A DNA stretch of 14,512 bases, taken from NCBI GenBank assembly GCA_021738605.1, contig JAIPBY010000036.1, forward strand, positions 1 to 14,512. Reading direction: 5' to 3'. Below the pieces are notes generated by a model. It was not told the DNA's origin. It was given only the letters and a program-made list of their open reading frames with translations, and made no database searches. Source of the stretch: Chitinophagaceae bacterium. Lineage in GTDB: Bacteria > Bacteroidota > Bacteroidia > Chitinophagales > Chitinophagaceae. A program made the position numbers and the translations under genes. Positions 1-6,645 of this stretch are shown piece after piece; position 1 is the stretch's first letter, and every line of letters starts with the position of its first letter.

Positions 1-2571
1 AGGCTCTTTACCGGTGACGGCATTCAGGTTTCGGTAAATTGAATCGGTGAAGAACGGCGAAATTGGCGCAGCCAATTTCGCAACAGTCACCAAACAATGA
101 TAGAGTGTTTGATATGCACTGATTTTATCCGTTCCATATTCGCCCTTCCAGAACCGCCTTCTGGAAAGCCTTACATACCAGTTGCTGAGCAACTCGTCAA
201 CAAATTCATCAATCGCCCTTCCTGCAAGGGTTGGTTCATAATCCTCCATGTATTGGGAAACCTGCTTGATCAGGCTCTGCAGGCTTGACAAAATCCAACG
301 GTCGATTTCAGGCCTTTCATTGAAAGGAACATCTGCTTCACTGTAACTAAACCCATCAACATTTGAATAGAGAGAAAAGAACTGATAGGTGTTGTATAAA
401 GTACCGAAGAACTTTCGCTGCACTTCCTTGATGCCTTCGATATCAAATTTAAGGTTATCCCAAGGTGAGGCATTGGTGATCAGGTACCAACGGGTGGCAT
501 CAGCGCCATAGGTTTCAATGGTACTGAAAGGATCAACAACATTGCCAAGGCGCTTGCTCATTTTGTTGCCGTTCTTGTCCAACACAAGACCATTGGACAC
601 AACAGTCTTGTAGGCAACACTATCAAACAAAAGTGCTCCTAGTGCATGCAAGGTGTAAAACCACCCGCGGGTCTGGTCTACTCCTTCAGCAATAAAATCA
701 GCAGGAAAAGCATTGCCGCTCTCTACCAATTCTCGGTTCTCAAACGGATAATGCCATTGGGCATAGGGCATGGCCCCACTGTCAAACCAAACATCCACCA
801 AATCCGGCACACGTTTCATTGCCTTGCCGGAGGCGCTCACCAAAACCACATCATCAACAAATGGCTTGTGCAGGTCTGCCAATCCATTTTCAACAAACTG
901 CTTGTTGGTATCTCCACCAAGCGCTGAAGCCGCTTTTCTGATTTCAGTATTCAACTCTGCCACAGAACCTATGCAAATTTGTTCAGCACCATCTTCAGTC
1001 CTCCATATGGGCAATGGGGTTCCCCAGAACCTGCTGCGGCTGAGGTTCCAGTCAACCATGTTTTCCAGCCAGTTGCCGAACCTGCCTTCGCCGGTTGATT
1101 TGGGTTTCCATTGGATGGTCTTGTTGAGTTCCACCATCCTGTCCTTGATAGCAGTCGTCTTGATGAACCAGGCATCCAAAGGATAATAAAGGATGGGCTT
1201 ATCTGTTCTCCAGCAATGGGGATAATTGTGCTCGTATTTTTCTACTTTGAATGCCTTGCCATCTTTCTTGAGCTGGACGCAGATGTCAATGTTGACATCC
1301 ACATAGTTTTCATCGTTCTTGTAATTCTTGACGAACCGGTGGCTGAATTCTCCCAGGCCATCCACAAACTTGCCTTCGCGGTCTACCAGCGTGAGGATGC
1401 CAAGTCCATATTTCTTTCCCACCTTGTAGTCATCTGCACCAAAAGCAGGCGCAGTATGCACTATACCGGTTCCATCTTCAGTCGTTACGAAATCACCAAC
1501 AACCACCTTGAAGGGGTCTGCACCAGGCGTGATCTCATGTATAACACTCAATGCATTGGCTGCTGATGGCATCAATTGTTCGTAGTAAAGGCCTTCAAGT
1601 GCTTTGCCTTTGATGGTGCCCAAAACTTTCCAGGGAATCAATTTGTCTCCGGCCTTGAATTCCTCAAATGACAAATCTGCTGCATCTGCTTTGAAGTACT
1701 TGGGAAGGAGGGCTGTTGCGCAAACAACCGTCAATGGCTCCCCGGTGTACGGATTGAAACTTGATACCAATGAATATTCAATGGAAGGGCCTACAGTCAG
1801 GCCCAGGTTGGAGGGAAGGGTCCAAGGAGTAGTGGTCCAGGCCATGAAATAAACCGGACCTGCTCCAGTATTCATCTCCTGCAATACTGAAAACGATGGG
1901 TAATTGTCATTGCCATTTTCTGAAAGCCTGAAAAGGGCAACAGCAGAAGTATCTTTTACATCTTTGTAGGTTCCTGGCTGGTTGAGTTCATGGGAACTCA
2001 GGCCTGTTCCAGCAGCGGGTGAATACGGCTGAATACTGACACTTTCGTATAAATAGCCTTTGTCGTATAATCTTTTTAAACACCACCAAAGGGATTCGAT
2101 ATAATCATTTTCAAATGTAACGTAGGGGTGCTGCAGGTCAACCCAGTAACCCATTTTGGTTGTGATCTCGTCCCATTTGTCCTTGTAGCGCAATACTGCC
2201 TCGCGGCATTTCTGGTTGTATGCTTCTACACTGATTGTTTTACCGATATCCTCTTTGGTGATGCCAAGCTCTTTTTCCACGCCAAGCTCAACGGGAAGAC
2301 CATGGGTATCCCACCCACCTTTTCTCTTCACCTGAAAGCCCTTCATGGTCTTGTACCGGCAAACAAGGTCTTTGAGGGTACGGGAAATCACATGGTGAAT
2401 CCCCGGCATTCCATTGGCACTGGGCGGTCCTTCGTAAAAAACAAAGGGTTTGGCCCCTTCCCTGTTGCGGATGCTTCCACCAAATGCATCTTCCTGTTCC
2501 CAGCTTGCCAGGATTTCCTTTTCAAACGCGGGGAGGTTGAGTTGCTCGTATTCTTTATAAGTCTTTCCCAT
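1..2571 (-). CDS. ileS: Isoleucyl-tRNA synthetase, type-2-like, 3' end cut by window edge
   Basis: Class I aminoacyl-tRNA synthetase that charges tRNA-Ile with isoleucine in the cytoplasm. The frame is open from the ATG at 2571 to base 1, giving 857 codons of an enzyme usually near 1,100 or more residues, so the C-terminal anticodon-binding part is mostly missing. Visible landmarks are EGPPSANGMPGIHH (residues 47-60, HIGH region), the CP1 editing-domain threonine motif WTTTPWTLPSN (245-255) and GTGIVHTAPAFGADD (367-381), DWNLSRSRFWG (from 507), DVWFDSG (593-599) and KMSKR (670-674). The HIGH motif is rearranged to Gly57-Ile-His-His60, as in some type-2 IleRS. The start is supported by AGGA six bases upstream of the ATG and by a promoter-like TACCTTTG 17 bases upstream. 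It lies 43 bases downstream of the HmuY-like gene on the same strand, but function and promoter suggest an independent unit. Assignment is very secure; the type-2 subclass is inferred from the motif. Confidence 0.97.
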   Translation of the reverse strand, partial: MGKTYKEYEQLNLPAFEKEILASWEQEDAFGGSIRNREGAKPFVFYEGPPSANGMPGIHHVISRTLKDLVCRYKTMKGFQVKRKGGWDTHGLPVELGVEKELGITKEDIGKTISVEAYNQKCREAVLRYKDKWDEITTKMGYWVDLQHPYVTFENDYIESLWWCLKRLYDKGYLYESVSIQPYSPAAGTGLSSHELNQPGTYKDVKDTSAVALFRLSENGNDNYPSFSVLQEMNTGAGPVYFMAWTTTPWTLPSNLGLTVGPSIEYSLVSSFNPYTGEPLTVVCATALLPKYFKADAADLSFEEFKAGDKLIPWKVLGTIKGKALEGLYYEQLMPSAANALSVIHEITPGADPFKVVVGDFVTTEDGTGIVHTAPAFGADDYKVGKKYGLGILTLVDREGKFVDGLGEFSHRFVKNYKNDENYVDVNIDICVQLKKDGKAFKVEKYEHNYPHCWRTDKPILYYPLDAWFIKTTAIKDRMVELNKTIQWKPKSTGEGRFGNWLENMVDWNLSRSRFWGTPLPIWRTEDGAEQICIGSVAELNTEIRKAASALGGDTNKQFVENGLADLHKPFVDDVVLVSASGKAMKRVPDLVDVWFDSGAMPYAQWHYPFENRELVESGNAFPADFIAEGVDQTRGWFYTLHALGALLFDSVAYKTVVSNGLVLDKNGNKMSKRLGNVVDPFSTIETYGADATRWYLITNASPWDNLKFDIEGIKEVQRKFFGTLYNTYQFFSLYSNVDGFSYSEADVPFNERPEIDRWILSSLQSLIKQVSQYMEDYEPTLAGRAIDEFVDELLSNWYVRLSRRRFWKGEYGTDKISAYQTLYHCLVTVAKLAAPISPFFTDSIYRNLNAVTGKEP

Positions 2572-2588
2572 ACTTTTTCCTAAGGTGG

Positions 2589-2596
2589 CAAAGGTA
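2589..2596 (-). promoter_or_regulatory. Candidate -7 promoter element for ileS (TACCTTTG)
   Basis: The minus strand reads TACCTTTG, a full match to the Bacteroidota -7 consensus TAnnTTTG, inside the 43-base gap between the HmuY-like stop codon and the ileS start. It would give a leader of roughly 12-15 bases containing the AGGA. No convincing TTG was seen at the -33 position, so only half of the promoter is supported. Confidence 0.5.
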
Positions 2597-2614
2597 GAAA
2601 AAAGTTTAAGGGTT

Positions 2615-3259
2615 TTACTTGAAATTCACGGTTCCGTCGGCCTGGTAGGCAAAGCGAAAGCTATAATAACGTTGGTTCTTTAATTTTTCAGCATCAGTCG
2701 CAGTGGCGGAAGGCGTTACCCCACCCTTGTAGTAGTTCAGGATTTCAACCTTGGCATACTTGCCCTTGGCAGTTTTGAAGACCAGTACCCTTCCAGGAAT
2801 GGGGGTGATGAGCATAGAAACCGGGCTGTACACATACCATCCTCGGTTGCTGGTGTTGGGCACTGCATACGAGGTGGGTGCATTGTCTTGCCTGAAAACT
2901 GAATCCTTGGGCACAGTCTTCAGATCATCAAATGTTCCTACATAAACAAAGGCACCACCTACACCAGGGCCGCTGTTGCCTCCATTGGTGATGATGGTTG
3001 TTCCTCTTACTGCCACATCCCACTTCACTGAATTAGAGTCAGTGCTGGGCACTACAGCATTTGTTTCGAAACTGAAAAAAGTATACTTACCAGCACCCAC
3101 AGGTTGGCCATTGACCAGTCCTACAATCGTGTCAGCAGGTATACCTGAAACTGTTTTTTCAGTCAAAGTGGGAACAACAACCGGAGCCTCATTCTTCTCA
3201 CAAGCCTGAAAAACAACTAACGCTAACATTGCACTTCCGATGATTCTTGAAATTCTCAT
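2615..3259 (-). CDS. HmuY-family lipoprotein (putative haem- or ligand-capture protein)
   Basis: A 214-residue secreted protein. A short basic N-terminus and hydrophobic stretch (residues 5-19) end in FQAC with Cys20, a loose lipobox, so it is probably lipid-anchored; the following E-K-N-E could act as a surface-export signal. The mature part has the character of the HmuY family: KWDVAVRGTTIITNGG (79-94), a GPGVGGAFVYVG stretch, GWYVYSP (140-146), ITPIPGRVLVFKTAKGKYAK (151-170) and ILNYY. HmuY proteins take haem from host or environmental haemoproteins and pass it to a TonB-dependent receptor. The gene starts 21 bases after the stop of such a receptor on the same strand, so the two are almost certainly co-transcribed. 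The protein contains no histidine at all, and only one methionine (149) after the signal peptide, so the bis-histidine haem site of P. gingivalis HmuY cannot exist here. Family call is good; the ligand is uncertain. Confidence 0.8.
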   Translation of the reverse strand: MRISRIIGSAMLALVVFQACEKNEAPVVVPTLTEKTVSGIPADTIVGLVNGQPVGAGKYTFFSFETNAVVPSTDSNSVKWDVAVRGTTIITNGGNSGPGVGGAFVYVGTFDDLKTVPKDSVFRQDNAPTSYAVPNTSNRGWYVYSPVSMLITPIPGRVLVFKTAKGKYAKVEILNYYKGGVTPSATATDAEKLKNQRYYSFRFAYQADGTVNFK

Positions 3260-3280
3260 TGCTTCTTGTTTATTTGGAAA

Positions 3281-5356
3281 TTAAAAAATGAATTGAATGT
3301 CTAGATATGCCCTCCTTCCTGGATTTCCTGGAAGAAACTGAATGTCTTTGTAGTTGAACAGGTTGTCTATACCAGCCATGAATTTCCAATGGGAATTCAA
3401 TGGAAGCCCGATGCTTGTATTGACCTGCACATGTCCTCTTGCATATTCATCAGCACGGTTGATCAGCCCATTACCATCCAGGTCAGAAGTACCCCACCTG
3501 CTCCTGTAAATGATCCGGATGGTAGAAAAATATCCCTTGGCATTTTCTGCATTGAACTTGAGGTTTGCTGTGTGCCTGGACCGGTTGGGCAATCCTCCAT
3601 AATCGGAGCGGTTCATCCGATACGCTTGCCCGCTGGTAAGCGATCGTTGAAAGACCTCTCCGTTTTTGATGGATTGCAGCACATCCTTGTCTGCAGTATA
3701 CAGGTATTGGTATCCGGTATTGAGCTGAATCAACTGGCCAATTTTCTGCTGGGCCCCCAGTTCAATGCCCCGGGTAAGTGCACGTTTCAGGTTGAAATAA
3801 CTGTAGATCTGGCCGCCGTTTTTCTTGAAAGCAATGACATCGGTAACAATCATATTTTTCAGGTCATTCCTGAAGATGTTGGCGGTGAACTGTGAGGATG
3901 CATCCAGGTTGTAAACAATACCTGCATTCAATCCACCCGAAACCTCGGGCTTCAGTGCAGACAAATTCCCAGCGAGTGCAGTGGTCTGGTCCAACAATTG
4001 AGCTGTAGAAAGCCTTTTTAATTCGCTAACAGCCACTTCAGACCCAAAGACAGAATAGGCACCAGCGGCAACATTGGTGAAATTGAGGTACAACTGCCTA
4101 AAATCAGGCGCCTTGAAACCACGTCCGTAAGAAACATTCAGTTTCACTTTATCAGAGGGCTTGTACTGGAAAGCAATTTTAGGGCTCCATACGGAGGCAT
4201 AGGCCTGGTTGGCATCAAACCTCAAGCCTCCAATCCATGTAAGTTTGGAAGAGATTTTTTGCTCGTGTTGTGCAAAAAAATAGGCAATGGTATTGGTCCT
4301 CAGTGTTGAAGCAGTGTCGTAGCGGTTTGAACGGACCGTTTCACGCACAATACCTGCGCCTGCAGTGAATGCGGCATGCGCATTCATTTGCCAGTCTGTC
4401 TGGTTTTCAACCCTTGCAAACAACTGCCTGAACCGGTCATCATAGCCTCCTGTTGCATTTTTTACATTCAGCTGCTGTAGGGCATTGAACCCGGTGATGT
4501 ACCCGCGCAGGATTGATTTTATTTTCTGCTCCTTGTTGAACTGAAGGTATGGGGTTAAATTGTACTCTTCGTTCTTCTCAAAACCCTTTGAAGCAATGGT
4601 GGTGCCAAGGTTCTGCACAAAGATGGTGTTGTCGATATGGCTTGTATTGGCCCTGAAGGAAGCGCCGGCTTTCCATTGTTTGCCCAATTGCTGGTGTATG
4701 CTCAGGTTTTGCGTTGACCGCCTGAAGGGTTCAACTGTTTTTTGCACTGCATTGGGCTTAAGGCTGTACCCTTTAGATTGGTTGTAATTCAACGATGCAG
4801 CAAGATCAGTTTTATTAATCCTTTTTGAAAAGTTGAGGTTTCCATCCACCGTATTGAACCTTCCATAGCGCAATCCCAGGTCCGTCTTGTTCTGACCGGC
4901 ACGATCTGTAATGATATTGATGACCCCACCCATTGCTTCTGACCCATACAGGCTGGAAGATGGCCCTTTGACAATTTCAATTTTCCTGATATTCTTTACC
5001 GTAATTTTTGAAAGGTCAAGCACACCTGCCGTTCTGCCGATCAATGGTTCTCCATCGATGAGAATAAGGGTGTATTCTGATGAAAGACCCTGCACCTGTA
5101 TTCCTTTTCCAAAATTATCAATCACCTGGATGCCGGTTTGTTCGGCCAGGATGTCGTTCAACCGAAGTGATCCGCTCTGGTAAAGGGTTTTAGAAGAAAC
5201 AACAGAGACAGGAATAGCAATATTTCCCATCGACCTTGGGGTCCTTGTAGCCGTCACCACCACTTCATCCAGGTTTATTTTGGATGAATCAGTTCCCCGC
5301 TGTGCAAAGGACACAGTAGTCATCAACAAAAACAATGTTTGGAAAAAAACCCTCAT
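3281..5356 (-). CDS. TonB-dependent outer-membrane receptor partnered with HmuY-like protein
   Basis: A 691-residue outer-membrane active transporter that would bring a ligand across the outer membrane using TonB/ExbBD energy. The signal peptide is residues 1-19, ending SFAQ. A Ton box DEVVVTATR lies at 30-38. The plug domain (about 40-155) includes GIQVQGLSSEYTLILIDGEP, IEIVKGPSSSLYGSEAMGG and VINIIT. The rest is beta-barrel, ending in the typical aromatic residue (QFIF). A FKAP motif at 414-417 and LSALKPE at 465-471 correspond by eye to the FRAP/NPNL pair of haem receptors, but with a longer loop between them and no histidine in that loop. It is followed 21 bases later by the HmuY-like gene and preceded by the AraC regulator gene, an HmuR/HmuY-like arrangement. 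Size and domains are normal for the FepA/HmuR/BtuB-like class. Haem is the likeliest substrate from the partner, but a siderophore or cobalamin-like ligand is not excluded. Confidence 0.9.
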   Translation of the reverse strand: MRVFFQTLFLLMTTVSFAQRGTDSSKINLDEVVVTATRTPRSMGNIAIPVSVVSSKTLYQSGSLRLNDILAEQTGIQVIDNFGKGIQVQGLSSEYTLILIDGEPLIGRTAGVLDLSKITVKNIRKIEIVKGPSSSLYGSEAMGGVINIITDRAGQNKTDLGLRYGRFNTVDGNLNFSKRINKTDLAASLNYNQSKGYSLKPNAVQKTVEPFRRSTQNLSIHQQLGKQWKAGASFRANTSHIDNTIFVQNLGTTIASKGFEKNEEYNLTPYLQFNKEQKIKSILRGYITGFNALQQLNVKNATGGYDDRFRQLFARVENQTDWQMNAHAAFTAGAGIVRETVRSNRYDTASTLRTNTIAYFFAQHEQKISSKLTWIGGLRFDANQAYASVWSPKIAFQYKPSDKVKLNVSYGRGFKAPDFRQLYLNFTNVAAGAYSVFGSEVAVSELKRLSTAQLLDQTTALAGNLSALKPEVSGGLNAGIVYNLDASSQFTANIFRNDLKNMIVTDVIAFKKNGGQIYSYFNLKRALTRGIELGAQQKIGQLIQLNTGYQYLYTADKDVLQSIKNGEVFQRSLTSGQAYRMNRSDYGGLPNRSRHTANLKFNAENAKGYFSTIRIIYRSRWGTSDLDGNGLINRADEYARGHVQVNTSIGLPLNSHWKFMAGIDNLFNYKDIQFLPGNPGRRAYLDIQFIF

Positions 5357-5373
5357 GCAACTTAAATCAGGTG

Positions 5374-5381
5374 CAAAACTG
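5374..5381 (-). promoter_or_regulatory. Weak -7-like element upstream of the receptor operon (CAGTTTTG)
   Basis: The minus strand reads CAGTTTTG, one mismatch from TAnnTTTG, ending 17 bases before the receptor ATG. No TTG lies 17-23 bases further upstream (the nearest is 13 bases away). A degenerate promoter would fit a gene needing an activator such as the adjacent AraC protein, but that is inference. Confidence 0.3.
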
Positions 5382-5408
5382 ATTCAGTTGGTGCCAAGAT
5401 TTATCATG

Positions 5409-5449
5409 GAATTGTCAGATGAGAACGATGTCTTGAATTATGACAATTC
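5409..5449. repeat. 9-bp perfect inverted repeat, candidate operator of the receptor operon
   Basis: GAATTGTCA at 5409-5417 is the exact reverse complement of TGACAATTC at 5441-5449, with 23 bases between. The pair sits 53-93 bases upstream of the receptor start and 54 bases downstream of the AraC stop. The right arm also overlaps a smaller symmetry, TGAATT-atgac-AATTCA at 5434-5450. There is no T-run after either arm in the direction of transcription, so it does not look like a terminator. Two protein-binding half-sites are the simplest reading. Confidence 0.4.
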
Positions 5450-5502
5450 AGTGACGAGGATTGAACGAAATGAAAATTTCAGGGTAAAAGCCTAAACAAA
5501 AA

Positions 5503-6456
5503 CTAAGGCTTGGAATAGGTTGTTTTGTTCAACATTTCACAGGGCTTGAGCCCGGTATGCTTTTTGAAGGCAGTAGAAAAATGTGAAATGGATGAATAAC
5601 CCAGTTGGGCAGAAACTTCGGAAACAGTATAGCCTTTTTCATACAAGAGGTACCTGGCATGCTCCATCCGCTGGTCTTGGTAAAAATCAAAAATGGTGGC
5701 TCCGAACATCACCTTGAATCCTTTTTTGAGATAACATTCATTGATGGCCGCTTTCCTGCTCAACTCCCTTATGGTGATGGGATCGCAGATATGCGCAAGC
5801 AGGATTTCCCTTGCTTTGATGATCTTCTCCCTTTCGTCTTGATGGGCAAGAAATTTACAGGCAGGAACCTCATCTTCCCTGATGGCACTCATCGACTCCA
5901 GCGTATAGAGCAGCAGGATTTGTGTTTGGGCATTGATGAAAATATTTTCAACGGCATCGGCATAGCGATGATTGAGGATAGAAGAAAGCGTATGCCTGAT
6001 TCTACCAGAAATTGAAATAGGCTTGCTAAACGTATGGTTGAAACGAAAATTAAGGATGGCATCTGCCTCAGGATTGGTCCCTTCTGATTTGATGAGGTTG
6101 CTGAGATGAAGGGGCTCAAACCTGAACTGAAGCAGGTCCATTGTGCCGGTTTGTTCAACACACTGGGCATTCCTGTTCAATTTGCATTCCTCACAATTGG
6201 CATTGGGTTCTTTGCAAAAGGTCTGGCCATTGACGCAGAACCGAAGCTCGAGGTAGCGGTTTTCCACCACCTCGTCATAATGATAGACCAGGGTTCCATG
6301 GTCATCCACCCCGAGGGAACTGCCCTGTGAATGGCGCCTGATGGCATACTGCCAGGAGCCTGGAATCTTCTTTTCTCTTGAAAACAAGACCGGAAGTCCT
6401 TCAAAATGGTTCCATTCTGACATCATTCTGAGCGGTATGGTGAGATTCTCTGGCAT
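5503..6456 (-). CDS. AraC-family transcriptional regulator with five-cysteine sensor insert
   Basis: A 317-residue regulator. The C-terminal part (about 215-312) is a clear AraC double helix-turn-helix: ITIRELSRKAAINECYLKKG at 228-246, then MEHARYLLYEKGYTVSEVS, LGYSSISHFSTAFKKHTG (285-302) and LKPCEML. The N-terminal half resembles the PchR-like sensor domains of Bacteroidota iron regulators (RYLELRFCVNG, then MDLLQFRFEPLHLSNLI), but between the two predicted strands it carries C74-x6-C81-x6-C88-x2-C91-x7-C99. Such a cluster suggests metal, Fe-S or redox sensing. The gene lies 146 bases upstream of the receptor-lipoprotein pair on the same strand, so it very likely controls that pair and perhaps itself. 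The start at 6456 lies only 7 bases after a -7-like element; Met11 or Met12 (6426, 6423) are possible alternative starts. Family assignment is firm; the sensed signal is unknown. Confidence 0.9.
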   Translation of the reverse strand: MPENLTIPLRMMSEWNHFEGLPVLFSREKKIPGSWQYAIRRHSQGSSLGVDDHGTLVYHYDEVVENRYLELRFCVNGQTFCKEPNANCEECKLNRNAQCVEQTGTMDLLQFRFEPLHLSNLIKSEGTNPEADAILNFRFNHTFSKPISISGRIRHTLSSILNHRYADAVENIFINAQTQILLLYTLESMSAIREDEVPACKFLAHQDEREKIIKAREILLAHICDPITIRELSRKAAINECYLKKGFKVMFGATIFDFYQDQRMEHARYLLYEKGYTVSEVSAQLGYSSISHFSTAFKKHTGLKPCEMLNKTTYSKP

Positions 6457-6463
6457 CGAAGTG

Positions 6464-6497
6464 CAAAGATAGGCCTTCTGGCCGACCTAGGTCCCAA
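6464..6497 (-). promoter_or_regulatory. Candidate promoter of the AraC gene (TTG-N23-TATCTTTG)
   Basis: On the minus strand TTG (6497-6495) is followed after 23 bases by TATCTTTG (6471-6464), an exact TAnnTTTG match with a spacing at the upper end of that reported for Bacteroidota promoters. The predicted transcription start falls close to the ATG at 6456, implying a nearly leaderless mRNA or a start at the downstream methionines. The spacer is filled with palindromic DNA. Confidence 0.5.
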
Positions 6498-6504
6498 TGC
6501 ATTG
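6472..6504. repeat. Tandem perfect palindromes in the araC/gyrB divergent region
   Basis: GACCTAGGTC (6484-6493) and CAATGCATTG (6495-6504) are both perfect 10-base palindromes separated by one base. Immediately before them is GGCC-ttct-GGCC (6472-6483). Together they fill the space between the -7 and -33 elements of the putative regulator promoter and overlap the -33 TTG, the position expected of a repressor or autoregulatory operator. Confidence 0.5.
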
Positions 6505-6593
6505 TCAAAAAACGGTAATGAATATGTGGAAATCATCTTAAAAAAGAAAGGCTGTTTTACGGCTGAAAATGAGGTAAGCCCCCTGAATTTCAG

Positions 6594-6601
6594 TAGATTT
6601 G
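6594..6601 (+). promoter_or_regulatory. Candidate -7 promoter element for gyrB (TAGATTTG)
   Basis: TAGATTTG matches TAnnTTTG exactly and lies 44 bases upstream of the gyrB ATG, leaving a leader of about 40 bases that contains the ribosome-binding site. No clear TTG was found 17-23 bases upstream. Confidence 0.45.
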
Positions 6602-6630
6602 TAGACCGGGGAATCAAAATACAAAACCAG

Positions 6631-6637
6631 AGGTGGA
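6631..6637 (+). promoter_or_regulatory. Ribosome-binding site deciding the gyrB start
   Basis: AGGTGGA lies eight bases before the ATG at 6646. It is a good Shine-Dalgarno sequence in a window where most genes lack one, and it favours this start over an upstream in-frame TTG at 6502 whose extra 48 residues do not look like GyrB. Confidence 0.6.
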
Positions 6638-6645
6638 AGTTTACT

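Noticed and set aside
1111..1566. 151-codon plus-strand frames opposite ileS (also 2128-2583 and 770-1186)
   Set aside because: All are antisense to the continuous ileS frame and show no domain or promoter.
3389..3895. 168-codon plus-strand frame opposite the first receptor
   Set aside because: Antisense shadow of a complete TonB receptor gene with no supporting signals.
5409..5449. The inverted repeat as a terminator of the AraC gene
   Set aside because: AT-rich 9-bp stem with a 23-base loop and no T-run; an operator is more plausible.
6502..6645. 48-residue N-terminal extension of GyrB from a TTG start
   Set aside because: The extension has no GyrB character, contains the likely promoter element, and the ATG at 6646 has a good ribosome-binding site.
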